From Nocardioides mangrovi (GTDB lineage Bacteria; Actinomycetota; Actinomycetes; Propionibacteriales; Nocardioidaceae): a DNA stretch of 64,000 bases. The position numbers and the translations under genes are program-made. Below, one piece after another: positions 50,301 through 59,308 of the stretch. The notes below the pieces were generated by a model. The model saw only the letters and a list, made by a program, of their open reading frames with translations, ran no database searches and was not told where the DNA came from. Within the stretch, counting starts at the first letter, position 1; every line of letters starts with the position of its first letter. Where the stretch lies: NCBI RefSeq assembly GCF_020073815.1, contig NZ_JAIQZJ010000007.1, positions 124,001 to 188,000 of the forward strand, in the 5' to 3' direction.

Positions 50301-51299
50301 ATGTCCCTGGCGAGCTCGGTCGCCCCGGCGTCCCCACGGGTGGGAGTGGCCTCCCACCCGTGGGTCCGGTTCGGGGTACGACGCCTCGGACGCCTGCTGG
50401 TGTCCATGTGGGTGCTGGTCACCGCGTCGTTCCTGATGATCCACCTGATCCCGGGCGACCCGGTGCGGGCGGCCCTCGGGCCGACGGCGCCGGCGAGCCT
50501 GGTGGCCGCGAAGCGTGCGGAGATGGGCCTCGACGACCCGATCCTGGTGCAGTACTGGCACTACCTGCAGCACCTCTTCACCGGTGACCTCGGCACCTCG
50601 ATCGTCTCGCAGCTACCGGTCTCCGAGATCGTGTCCCAGCGGCTGCCGGCCACCCTCCAGCTGGCGCTGCTGGCCTTCGTCGTCGCGGTCCTCGTCGCGG
50701 TGCCCGTCGGTGTCCTCATGGGCGTCCTCACCCGCCGCGGCCACGGGCGCCGCACCGAGCTCGCCTTCACCACGACCAGCGTCGTGCTCGGCATCATCCC
50801 CGACTTCCTCGTCGGCGTCGGCCTCGTCTACGTGTTCGGCGTCCACCTCGGCTGGCTGCCGGTCGCGGGCGACGACACGCCCTCGGCGTACGTCCTGCCC
50901 GTGCTCTCGCTGGCGATCGGCCCGGCCGCGATCCTGTCCCGGATCATCCGGGTCGAGATGGTCACCGTGCTCGAGGCCGACTTCGTCCGAACCGCGCGCG
51001 CGAAGCGGCTGCCGGCCCGGACGGTCTACCTCGGGCACGCGCTGCCCAACGCGCTGACCGCGTCGCTCACGATCGGCGGCCTGATCCTCGGCTCGATGGT
51101 GGCCGGCACGGTGCTGGTCGAGAACGTCTTCGCCTGGCCCGGGCTGGGCAGCACCATCGTCTCCTCGATCCTCAACAAGGACTACCAGGTCGTGCAGGCC
51201 GTCGTGATCGTGTACGGCGCCAGCGTGCTGGTCGTGAACACCCTGGTCGACGTCGCCCTCGCCGTCCTCGACCCGCGCTCGATGATCCGAGAGGACTAG
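50301..51299 (+). CDS. ABC transporter permease, DppB/OppB type
   Basis: 332 residues with six predicted TM helices. LGRLLVSMWVLVTASFLMIHLIPGDPVRAALG opens the family fold; the EAA loop is DFVRTARAKRLPARTVYLGHALPNALT. It is followed without a gap by the permease-ATPase fusion gene. Confidence 0.93.
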   Translation: MSLASSVAPASPRVGVASHPWVRFGVRRLGRLLVSMWVLVTASFLMIHLIPGDPVRAALGPTAPASLVAAKRAEMGLDDPILVQYWHYLQHLFTGDLGTSIVSQLPVSEIVSQRLPATLQLALLAFVVAVLVAVPVGVLMGVLTRRGHGRRTELAFTTTSVVLGIIPDFLVGVGLVYVFGVHLGWLPVAGDDTPSAYVLPVLSLAIGPAAILSRIIRVEMVTVLEADFVRTARAKRLPARTVYLGHALPNALTASLTIGGLILGSMVAGTVLVENVFAWPGLGSTIVSSILNKDYQVVQAVVIVYGASVLVVNTLVDVALAVLDPRSMIRED

Positions 51300-53228
51300 A
51301 TGGTCCCGATGCGCCGCTGGATGAACGTGTTCCGCAGCCCGCTGGGCCTGGCGGCCACCGCACTGACGGCGGTGGTCCTGGTGCTCGCCGTGGTCGCACC
51401 GATCCTCTGGACCGACGACGCGGACGCGACCGACACCAGCAACATCCTGGCCGGGCCGTCCGGCGACCACTGGGCCGGCACCGACAACCTCGGCCGCGAC
51501 ATCTTCTTCCGCACGCTCGTCGCCACCCGCCTCTCCGTCGAGCTCGCGCTCGCCGCGACCGTGATCGCGGTCGTGGCCGGGCTGCTGCTCGGCACCGCGG
51601 CGTTCCTGCTCGGCCGGCGGCTGGGCCGGGTCGTCACCGCGAGCATCAACATCGCGGTCGCCTTCCCCGGCATCCTGCTCGCGCTCTTCTTCGCCGTGAT
51701 CTTCGGCGTCGGCGCGACCGGCGCCGTGCTCGCGATCGGGCTGGCCGGCGCCCCGGGCTTCGGGCGGCTGACGCAGACGCTGGTCGCGGGCATCGAGTCG
51801 CGCGACTACATCGCCGCCGCCCGGGTCGCCGGCGTCGGCCGGGTCCGCATCCTCTTCCGCCACGTGCTGCCGAACATCGCCGAGCCGCTCGTCGTCAACA
51901 CGACCATCAGCGCCGGCGGTGCGCTGCTCGCCTTCGCCGGCCTGTCCTTCCTCGGCCTCGGCGTCCAGCAGCCCCAGTACGACTGGGGCCGGCTGCTCTT
52001 CGACGGCATCTCCTCCATCTACGTCAACCCGGCCTCGGCGCTCGCGCCCGGCACGGCCGTGCTGCTCGCCGGACTGGCCTTCAACCTCTTCGGCGAGTCG
52101 GTCGCCAAGGCCCTCGGGGTCAGCGTCGTCGGCCGCCTCCCCGTGCTTCCGGCCATGGCCGCGACGCTCGACGAGGACGAGGCTCAGGTGGCGGCGACCG
52201 GCCACGCCGCCGGCGAGCTGGTCCTCGACGTACGCGACCTCGAGGTGACCTTCCCCGGACCGGGTGGTCCGGTCCGGCCGGTCCGTGGCGTCACCTTCGC
52301 CGTACGACGCGGCGAGGCGGTCGGCGTCGTCGGCGAGTCCGGCTCGGGCAAGTCGCTGACGGCGCTGGCGGTCTCGCGCCTGGTCGGGGACCCGGGCCGC
52401 GTCGACGCGGCGCGCCTCGAGCTGCTCGGCACGGACCTGCGGGCGGGGGACGACAAGGCGCAGCGGCAGTTCCTCGGCACCTCCCTCGCAATGGTCTTCC
52501 AGGACCCGATGACCTCCTTCAACCCCACCCAGCGGATGGGCCGCCAGCTCGCCGAGGTCGCGACCCACCACCAGGGGATGGACAGGAGGTCGGCTCTCGC
52601 GCGGGCGGTCGACCGGCTGCGCGCCGTGCGGATCACCGAGCCGGAGCGCCGGGCGCACCAGTACCCCCACGAGTTCTCCGGTGGCATGCGCCAGCGCGCG
52701 ATGATCGGGATGGGCCTGATGGGCTCGCCCGCGCTGATCATCGCCGACGAGCCGACCACCGCGCTCGACGTCACCGTGCAGCAGCAGGTGCTCGACCTGC
52801 TCGCCTCGATCCGCGCGGCCGACGACGTCGCGCTGGTGCTGATCAGCCACGACGTCACCGTCGTCGGCGAGGTCTGCGACCGGGTGATGGTGATGTACGC
52901 CGGCCGGATCGTCGAGGACCTGCCGGCCGCCGACCTCGCGACCGGCGCGCGGCACCCCTACACGCGGGCGCTGGTCGCGGCCGTGCCCGACATGGACACC
53001 GACCTCGACGCGCCGCTCGCGACGATCCCCGGCCGCCCGGTCGACCCGTCCGAGGTGCCCGCCGGCTGCGCCTACGCGGCCCGCTGCCCGCTCGCCTCGG
53101 CCCGCTGCACGACCGAGGAGCCGGCGCTCGTGACCGACGGCGCGGGTCGTCGGGTCGCCTGCTGGCACGCCGGCGAGGCGATCGATCTCGTCGTACCCGC
53201 CCCGCGCGAGGAGGTCGAGGCATCGTGA
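51300..53228 (+). CDS. ABC permease-ATPase fusion (DppC-DppD)
   Basis: 642 residues joining two subunits that are normally separate. Residues ~1-285 are a DppC-type permease (HWAGTDNLGRDIFFRTLVATR; EAA loop YIAAARVAGVGRVRILFRHVLPNIAEPL). Residues ~300-640 are a DppD-type ATPase (Walker A GESGSGKSL, signature FSGGMRQRAMIGMGL, Walker B LIIADEPTTALDV). The ATPase ends with the Cys cluster CAYAARCPLASARC...CW seen in OppD/DppD. GAGGA precedes the ATG directly after the previous stop. There is no frameshift or stop between the halves. Confidence 0.93.
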   Translation: MVPMRRWMNVFRSPLGLAATALTAVVLVLAVVAPILWTDDADATDTSNILAGPSGDHWAGTDNLGRDIFFRTLVATRLSVELALAATVIAVVAGLLLGTAAFLLGRRLGRVVTASINIAVAFPGILLALFFAVIFGVGATGAVLAIGLAGAPGFGRLTQTLVAGIESRDYIAAARVAGVGRVRILFRHVLPNIAEPLVVNTTISAGGALLAFAGLSFLGLGVQQPQYDWGRLLFDGISSIYVNPASALAPGTAVLLAGLAFNLFGESVAKALGVSVVGRLPVLPAMAATLDEDEAQVAATGHAAGELVLDVRDLEVTFPGPGGPVRPVRGVTFAVRRGEAVGVVGESGSGKSLTALAVSRLVGDPGRVDAARLELLGTDLRAGDDKAQRQFLGTSLAMVFQDPMTSFNPTQRMGRQLAEVATHHQGMDRRSALARAVDRLRAVRITEPERRAHQYPHEFSGGMRQRAMIGMGLMGSPALIIADEPTTALDVTVQQQVLDLLASIRAADDVALVLISHDVTVVGEVCDRVMVMYAGRIVEDLPAADLATGARHPYTRALVAAVPDMDTDLDAPLATIPGRPVDPSEVPAGCAYAARCPLASARCTTEEPALVTDGAGRRVACWHAGEAIDLVVPAPREEVEAS

Positions 53229-53974
53229 GCGACCTGCGCTTCGAGGACGTCACCGTCGAGTACGGCGCGACGCGTGCCGTCGACGGCGTCAGCCTGACCG
53301 TGCCGGCGGGGGAGGTGGTCGGGCTCGTGGGGGAGTCCGGCTCCGGCAAGTCCACCCTCGCCCGGGCCGCGGTCGGGCTCGCCCCGGTCGCCGGCGGGCG
53401 GATCACGCTCGCCGGCGCACCGGTGCCCTCCCGCGGTCGCCACCGCCCGCTGCAGATGGTCTTCCAGGACCCCTACTCCTCGCTCGACCCGCGGATGAGC
53501 ATCGGCGAGAGCATCGCCGAGGCGATCCCGCCCGGCTCGTCGCGCGCGGCCCGGAAGGCCGAGGTCGAGCGGCTGCTCGAGCTCGTCCACCTCGACCCGG
53601 CCCGGGCCGGCGCCCGTCCCTCGGAGCTCTCCGGCGGCCAGCGCCAGCGGGTCGCGCTCGCCCGGGCGCTCGCCGGCCGCCCGGCCGTCGTGATCGCCGA
53701 CGAGATCACCTCCGCGCTCGACGTCTCCATCCAGGGCGCGGTGCTCAACCTGGTGCGCGAGCTCCAGCGCGAGCTCGGCCTCTCGATGCTCTTCATCTCG
53801 CACAACCTCGCGGTGGTCCGCTACGTCGCCACCCACGTCGCGGTGATGCGCGACGGCCGCATCGTCGAGGAGGGGCCGACCGCCGAGGTGCTGGCCCGCC
53901 CCGACCACGACTACACGCGCGAGCTGCTCGCCGCCGTACCCGGACGCCACCACGAGACCAGGAGTCCCCGATGA
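53225..53974 (+). CDS. ABC transporter ATP-binding protein, DppF/OppF type
   Basis: 249 residues from GTG 53225 (overlaps the fusion stop). Walker A GESGSGKST, Q-loop QMVFQDPYSSLDPRM, signature LSGGQRQRVALARAL, Walker B VVIADEITSALDV. It pairs with the ATPase half of the fusion protein. It is short, lacking the C-terminal extension of typical OppF proteins. Its stop overlaps the next start (ATGA). Confidence 0.94.
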   Translation: MSDLRFEDVTVEYGATRAVDGVSLTVPAGEVVGLVGESGSGKSTLARAAVGLAPVAGGRITLAGAPVPSRGRHRPLQMVFQDPYSSLDPRMSIGESIAEAIPPGSSRAARKAEVERLLELVHLDPARAGARPSELSGGQRQRVALARALAGRPAVVIADEITSALDVSIQGAVLNLVRELQRELGLSMLFISHNLAVVRYVATHVAVMRDGRIVEEGPTAEVLARPDHDYTRELLAAVPGRHHETRSPR

Positions 53975-56900
53975 CCCGCCGCCAGCGCATCGACGACCTC
54001 ATCGACATCGCGGTGCCCTCGCAGCCCGCGCTCTCCCCGGACGGCACCCGCGTCGTCTACGTGCTCCGCACGCTCGACGCCGAGGCCGACCGTCCCGTCG
54101 ACCGGCTCTGGACCGTCCCCGCCGCGGGTGGCACGCCGCGCCGGCTGACCGTCGGCACCGGCGACTCGAGCCCCGCCTGGTCGCCGGACGGCACCCGGCT
54201 CGCCTTCCTGCGCGAGGGCCAGGTGCACGTCCTGGGCGCCGAGGGCGGCGAGCCCGAGCAGGTCACCGACCTGCCGCTCGGCGCCGGTGCCCCGGTGTGG
54301 AGCCCGGACGGCGAGCGGATCGCCTTCGCCGCCCCCGTCGACCCGACCGACGGGAAGGGCCCCCTGGTCACCCGACGGGTCGACTACCAGGCCGACGGCG
54401 CCGGCGTCTTCGGCGCGGTCCGCGGTCAGCTGCACGTCCTGGACCTCGGCACCCGCGAGCTCCGGCAGGTCACCGACGGCGACCACGTCGGCAGCCCGGC
54501 CTGGGCGGCGGACGGCCGCACCATCGCCTTCACCCGCAGGGTCGGCGCGGACAGCGACCTCACCTTCCGGACCGCCGTCCACCTCCTCGACGTCGACGAC
54601 CCGAAGGCGCAGCCGCGGGTGGTCGCCCTCGAGGACGGCATCGCCGGCACCGTCTCCTTCAGCCGTGACGGCGCCAGCCTCCTGGTCGTCGGCCACCCCG
54701 GGCTGGAGCTCGGCCACGCGCACCTCCTGCGCGTCCCGCTCGACGGCGGCCCGGTCGTCGACCTGGCCGCACACCTCGACCGCAACGTGATGCCCGGCGG
54801 CCCGGCCTACCCCGGCGCGCTGCCGGCGGAGACCGAGGGCGGCCGCGTGCTCTTCGCGGTCCGCGACCACGGCTGCTCCCACCTCCACGACGAGGACGGA
54901 CCCGTGCTGGCCGGCGCCGGCCGCGTCGTCTCCGGCCTCTCGGTCGCGGGCACGACCGCCGTGGTCGCGCTCGCCACGCCCACGTCGTACGGCGAGATCG
55001 TCGCGCTCGACCTGACCACCGGCACCGAGACCGTGCTGACCGACCACGGCGCCGGCCTCGCCGAGGTCGAGCTCTTCGTCCGCGAGGAGCGGACCTTCAC
55101 CGTCTCCGACGGCACCGAGGTGCAGGCCTGGCTGGTCCGCGACCCCGAGCGGGAGGGCCCGCTGCCGCTGCTGCTCGACGTGCACGGCGGCCCCCACAAC
55201 GCGTGGAACGCCGCGGCCGACGAGATGCACCTCTACCACCAGGAGCTCGCCGCCCGCGGCTGGGCGGTGCTGCTGGTCAACCCGCGCGGCAGCGACGGCT
55301 ACGGGGAGGGCTTCTACCGCGGCGTCGACGGCGGCTGGGGCGTCGCGGACGCGCAGGACTTCCTCGAGCCGATCGACGCGCTCGTCGCCGAGGGCCTGGT
55401 CGACGGCGACCGGCTCGCCATCACCGGCTACAGCTACGGCGGCTTCACCAGCTGCTGGCTCACCGGCACCACCGACCGCTTCAAGGCGGCCGTCGCGGGC
55501 GGCGTGGTCAGCGACCTCGTGAGCGAGTACGGCTCCAGCGACGACGGCCCGCTGATGGCCCGCTACGAGCTGGGCGGCACCCCGTGGGAGTCGGCCGCGC
55601 GGTACGCCGAGATGTCGCCGCTGACCCGCGTCGACCGGGTGACCACCCCGACGCTGGTCCTCCACGGCCAGGACGACCTGACCTGCCCGGTCGGCCAGGC
55701 CCAGCAGTGGCACACCTCCCTGCGCCAGCGCGGCGTCCCGACCGAGCTGGTGCTCTACCCGGGCGCCTCGCACGTCTTCATCCTGCTCGGCCGCCCCTCG
55801 CACCGGATCGACTACAACCGCCGCGTGGTGGCCTGGCTCGACCAGTACGTCGAGCGTGGCGGCCGACCGCGCCTCGACCTCGCCCACTGGCAGCGCCGCC
55901 TCGAGGTGCTCGCCCGCAAGCACCACGTACCGGGCGCGCAGCTCGGCATCCTCGACGGGGACGACCGGAGCTGGGACATGGTCGAGGCGGCGTACGGCGT
56001 CCTCAACGTCCGTACCGGGCAGCCGGCGACGACCGACTCGGTCTTCCAGATCGGCTCGATCAGCAAGGTGTGGACCGCGACCGTGGTCATGCAGCTGGTC
56101 GACGAGGGCCGGATCGCGCTCGACACCCCGGTCGTCGAGGTGCTCCCCGAGCTGCAGCTCTCCGACCCGGACGTCACCAAGCAGCTGACCATCTGGCACC
56201 TGCTCACCCACACCAGCGGCATCGACGGCGACGTCTTCACCGACACCGGCCGCGGCGACGACTGCCTGGAGAAGTACGTCGCGCTGCTGGCCGACGTCGC
56301 GCAGAACCACCCGCTCGGCGCCACCTGGTCCTACTGCAACTCCGGCTGGTCCCTGCTCGGACGCGTCATCGAGGTGCTCACCGAGCAGACCTGGGACCAG
56401 GCCATGAGCGAGCGGCTCTTCACCCCGCTCGGCCTCGACCACACCGTCACCCTCGCCGAGGAGGCGATCCTCTTCGCCGCCGCGGTCGGCCACGTCGACG
56501 GCCCGGACGGCCAGATGCCCACCCCTGTCTGGGACCTGCCGCGCTCGGTGGGTCCGGCCGGATTGATCAAGTCGACCGTCCGCGACGTGCTCGGCTTCGC
56601 GCGGATGCACCTCTCCGAGGGACGCGCGCCGGACGGCACGCAGGTCCTGTCGCCGGCCTCGACCGAGGCGATGACCCGCCACGAGGCCGACCTGCCCGAC
56701 AAGTACATCCTCGGCGACTCCTGGGGCCTGGGCTGGATCCGCTTCGGCTGGGACGGCGAGCGGCTCGTCGGTCACGACGGCAACACGCTCGGCCAGGCCG
56801 GCTTCCTGCGGCTGCTGCCCGCCACCGACGACCACGGCCCGCTCGCGGTCGCGCTGCTCACCAACGGCGGCCACACCCGCGACCTCTACGAGGACCTCTA

Positions 56901-57261
56901 CCGCGAGGTCTTCCGTGAGGTCGCCGGCGTCGAGATGGCGACGCCGTTCGCGCCGCCGGCCGAGCCGGTCGACGTCGACATCGCGCCCTACGTCGGCACC
57001 TACGCCCGCTCCTCGGTGCGGATGGAGGTCCTGGCCGGCGAGGACGGCAACGGTCCGACCCTGCGCACGACGGTGCTCGGCCCGCTCGCCGAGATGGTGC
57101 CGGACCCGGTCGACGAGTACCCCCTGGTCCCGGTCGGTCCCGCGCTCTTCGCGGTCCGGCCGCCGGAGGCCGACACCTGGGCGCCGGTCACCTTCTACGA
57201 GCTGCCGACCGGCGAGCGCTACGTGCACTTCGGCGTCCGCGCGACCCCGAGGGTCGACTGA
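53971..57261 (+). CDS. Bifunctional S9 prolyl-oligopeptidase / beta-lactamase-fold hydrolase fusion
   Basis: 1096 residues, two serine hydrolases in one chain. Residues ~1-390 form a beta-propeller of TolB/WD-like blades (SPAWSPDGTRLAF, PVWSPDGERIAF, SPAWAADGRTIAF). Residues ~390-640 are the S9 catalytic domain with Ser488 (GYSYGGF), Asp569 (HGQDDL) and His601 (GASHVF). From ~645 a class C-like domain begins, with Ser696-x-x-Lys699 (IGSISKVWTA) and Tyr788-Cys-Asn790 (WSYCNSGW), then a C-terminal beta domain. Both active sites are intact and the frame is uninterrupted. There is no signal peptide, so it is cytosolic. It likely degrades imported peptides, with the second domain suited to D-residues (inference). 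Confidence 0.93.
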   Translation: MTRRQRIDDLIDIAVPSQPALSPDGTRVVYVLRTLDAEADRPVDRLWTVPAAGGTPRRLTVGTGDSSPAWSPDGTRLAFLREGQVHVLGAEGGEPEQVTDLPLGAGAPVWSPDGERIAFAAPVDPTDGKGPLVTRRVDYQADGAGVFGAVRGQLHVLDLGTRELRQVTDGDHVGSPAWAADGRTIAFTRRVGADSDLTFRTAVHLLDVDDPKAQPRVVALEDGIAGTVSFSRDGASLLVVGHPGLELGHAHLLRVPLDGGPVVDLAAHLDRNVMPGGPAYPGALPAETEGGRVLFAVRDHGCSHLHDEDGPVLAGAGRVVSGLSVAGTTAVVALATPTSYGEIVALDLTTGTETVLTDHGAGLAEVELFVREERTFTVSDGTEVQAWLVRDPEREGPLPLLLDVHGGPHNAWNAAADEMHLYHQELAARGWAVLLVNPRGSDGYGEGFYRGVDGGWGVADAQDFLEPIDALVAEGLVDGDRLAITGYSYGGFTSCWLTGTTDRFKAAVAGGVVSDLVSEYGSSDDGPLMARYELGGTPWESAARYAEMSPLTRVDRVTTPTLVLHGQDDLTCPVGQAQQWHTSLRQRGVPTELVLYPGASHVFILLGRPSHRIDYNRRVVAWLDQYVERGGRPRLDLAHWQRRLEVLARKHHVPGAQLGILDGDDRSWDMVEAAYGVLNVRTGQPATTDSVFQIGSISKVWTATVVMQLVDEGRIALDTPVVEVLPELQLSDPDVTKQLTIWHLLTHTSGIDGDVFTDTGRGDDCLEKYVALLADVAQNHPLGATWSYCNSGWSLLGRVIEVLTEQTWDQAMSERLFTPLGLDHTVTLAEEAILFAAAVGHVDGPDGQMPTPVWDLPRSVGPAGLIKSTVRDVLGFARMHLSEGRAPDGTQVLSPASTEAMTRHEADLPDKYILGDSWGLGWIRFGWDGERLVGHDGNTLGQAGFLRLLPATDDHGPLAVALLTNGGHTRDLYEDLYREVFREVAGVEMATPFAPPAEPVDVDIAPYVGTYARSSVRMEVLAGEDGNGPTLRTTVLGPLAEMVPDPVDEYPLVPVGPALFAVRPPEADTWAPVTFYELPTGERYVHFGVRATPRVD

Positions 57262-58391
57262 TGGATCTCGACTCCCTGCTGGCCGACGTCCGCGAGCTCG
57301 TCGAGTGCGAGTCGCCCTCGACCGACCTCGCCGCCGTCGCCCGCTCCGCCGACGTCGTCGCCCGCCAGGGCGAGCGGCGGCTCGGACTGCCGCCCGAGCG
57401 GATCGTGGTCGACGGCGTCACCCACCTGCGCTGGCGCCTCGGCGGCCCGACGCGGGTGCTGCTGCTCGGCCACCACGACACCGTGTGGCCGCTCGGCTCG
57501 CTCGCCGACCACCCGTGCGCGGTCGTCGACGGCGTGCTGCGGGGCCCCGGCTGCTTCGACATGAAGGTGGGCGTCGCGATGGCGCTGCACGCGGCCGCGC
57601 TGCTCGACGACCGCGACGGCGTCACGATCCTGGTCACCGGCGACGAGGAGGTCGGCTCCCTGACCTCGCGGACCCTGATCGAGGACGAGGCCCGCGGCGC
57701 CGAGGCGGCGCTGGTGCTCGAGGCCTCGGCCGACGGCGGCGCGATCAAGACCGAGCGCAAGGGCGCGTCGATGTACGACGTCCGGGTGATCGGCCGGGCC
57801 GCCCACGCCGGGCTGGAGCCCGAGCGCGGGGTCAACGCGACCCTCGAGCTCGCCCACCAGGCGCTCGCGGTCGCCGAGCTCGGCCGTCCCGAGGCCGGCA
57901 CCACCGTGACGCCGACCGTGCTCGCGGCCGGCACCACCACCAACACCGTCCCGGCCGGCGGCTCCTTCTCCGTCGACGTCCGCGCCACGACGCTCGCCGA
58001 GCAGGAGCGGGTCGACGCCGCGATGCGGGCGCTGTCACCGGTGCTCCCCGGGGCCGAGCTGGTGGTCACCGGTGGCATCAACCGCCCGCCGCTCGCGGCC
58101 GCCGACTCGGCGGCCCTCTACGACCGCGTCCGCGCCCTCGCCGTACGACGGGGGCTCCCGGTGCCCGGGTCCGCGGCCGTCGGCGGTGCGTCCGACGGCA
58201 ACTTCACCGCCGGCGTCGGCACCCCCACCCTCGACGGCCTCGGCGCCGTCGGCGGGGGAGCCCACGCGGCCGACGAGCACGTCCTGGTCGACGAGATCCC
58301 GTCCCGCACGCTGCTCCTCCACGCGCTGGTCGCCGACCTGCTGGCGCACCCGACGAACCGTCCCGAACCGACTGGTGCGGCACGACCATGA
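57261..58391 (+). CDS. M20-family amidohydrolase (candidate N-acyl/N-succinyl-L-amino acid hydrolase)
   Basis: 376 residues; the ATG overlaps the preceding stop (TGATG). The metal motif is H71-x-D73 (LLLGHHDTVWP). Bridging Asp100 lies in GPGCFDMKVG, catalytic E129-E130 in VTGDEEVGS, and the dimerisation-domain His in GRAAHAGLEPERG. A C-terminal metal His is in GGAHAADEHV. Related to carboxypeptidase G2 and N-acyl-amino acid deacylases. Next to the acyltransferase and racemase it fits the last step, release of the L-amino acid from its N-succinyl form. Confidence 0.9.
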   Translation: MDLDSLLADVRELVECESPSTDLAAVARSADVVARQGERRLGLPPERIVVDGVTHLRWRLGGPTRVLLLGHHDTVWPLGSLADHPCAVVDGVLRGPGCFDMKVGVAMALHAAALLDDRDGVTILVTGDEEVGSLTSRTLIEDEARGAEAALVLEASADGGAIKTERKGASMYDVRVIGRAAHAGLEPERGVNATLELAHQALAVAELGRPEAGTTVTPTVLAAGTTTNTVPAGGSFSVDVRATTLAEQERVDAAMRALSPVLPGAELVVTGGINRPPLAAADSAALYDRVRALAVRRGLPVPGSAAVGGASDGNFTAGVGTPTLDGLGAVGGGAHAADEHVLVDEIPSRTLLLHALVADLLAHPTNRPEPTGAARP

Positions 58392-59308
58392 CGAGCCCGG
58401 AGAACCTCAGCAGCATGAGACGCGTGACGAACCTCGCCTCGGTGCCCCCCGTCGTCGACAGCGACCTCGACGACGCCGTCCAGGCCGCCGACGCCGCGGC
58501 CCTGGCCTCCGGCGTCTCGGTCCGGGAGGTCACCGACCTCGCCGAGCTCGACGCGGTGGTCGCCCTCTTCGCCCACGTGTGGGGCCGCCCGGACAGCCCG
58601 CCGCTCCCGCTGGAGCTGCTGCGCGCCTTCAGCAAGGCCGGCAACTACGTCGGCGGCGCGTTCGAGGGCGAGCGCCTGGTCGGCGCCTGCGTCGGCTTCT
58701 TCCACGCCCCCGGCGAGGACGCCCTGCACAGCCACATCGCCGGGGTCGCCGGCGGTCTCGCCGGCCGGCACATCGGCTTCGCGCTCAAGCTCCACCAGCG
58801 CGCGTGGGCGATGCTGCGCGGCGTCTCGGAGATCGCCTGGACCTTCGACCCGCTGGTCAGCCGCAACGCCTACTTCAACCTCGTCAAGCTCGCGGCCCGC
58901 CCGGCCGAGTACCTCCCCAACTTCTACGGCGCGATGCCCGACGCCATCAACGGCGCGGACGACTCGGACCGGCTGCTGGTCCGGTGGGTGCTGCGCGACC
59001 CGGCCGTGGCCGCGGCCTGCGCGGGCCGCACCGCCCCGGCGACCGCGGACGACGAGCTCGCCGCAGGCGCTGTCGTCGGCGTCGGCATCGGCGCCGATGG
59101 GGGACCGGAGGACGGCTCGCTCGACGGTGGGACCGTGCTGGTCGCCGTACCCCCGGACATCGGGGTGCTGCGGACCACCGACGCGGAGCTGGCCGCCCGC
59201 TGGCGGCGCGCCGTCCGCGACGCCCTGACCGCGCTGGTCGCCGACGGCGCCCGCATCACCGGCTTCGACCGTGCCGGCTGGTACATCGTGCGAAAGGACA
59301 AGTCGTGA
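58388..59308 (+). CDS. GNAT-type N-acyltransferase (COG3375-like), candidate D-amino acid N-succinyltransferase
   Basis: 306 residues from ATG 58388 (overlaps the M20 stop). The acyl-CoA-binding region includes VREVTDLAELDAVVALFAHVWG, LVGACVGFFHAP, HSHIAGVAGGLAGRHIGFALKLHQRAWAM and WTFDPLVSRNAYFNLVKLAA. This is the layout of the COG3375 proteins that are encoded beside N-acylamino acid racemases. In the characterised Geobacillus kaustophilus pathway this family transfers succinyl from succinyl-CoA to D-amino acids. The substrate here is inferred from context. Confidence 0.82.
   Translation: MTSPENLSSMRRVTNLASVPPVVDSDLDDAVQAADAAALASGVSVREVTDLAELDAVVALFAHVWGRPDSPPLPLELLRAFSKAGNYVGGAFEGERLVGACVGFFHAPGEDALHSHIAGVAGGLAGRHIGFALKLHQRAWAMLRGVSEIAWTFDPLVSRNAYFNLVKLAARPAEYLPNFYGAMPDAINGADDSDRLLVRWVLRDPAVAAACAGRTAPATADDELAAGAVVGVGIGADGGPEDGSLDGGTVLVAVPPDIGVLRTTDAELAARWRRAVRDALTALVADGARITGFDRAGWYIVRKDKS

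Noticed and set aside
53911..57228. A 1105-codon minus-strand open frame opposite the S9/beta-lactamase fusion
   Set aside because: No recognisable motif, and the plus strand carries two complete active sites.
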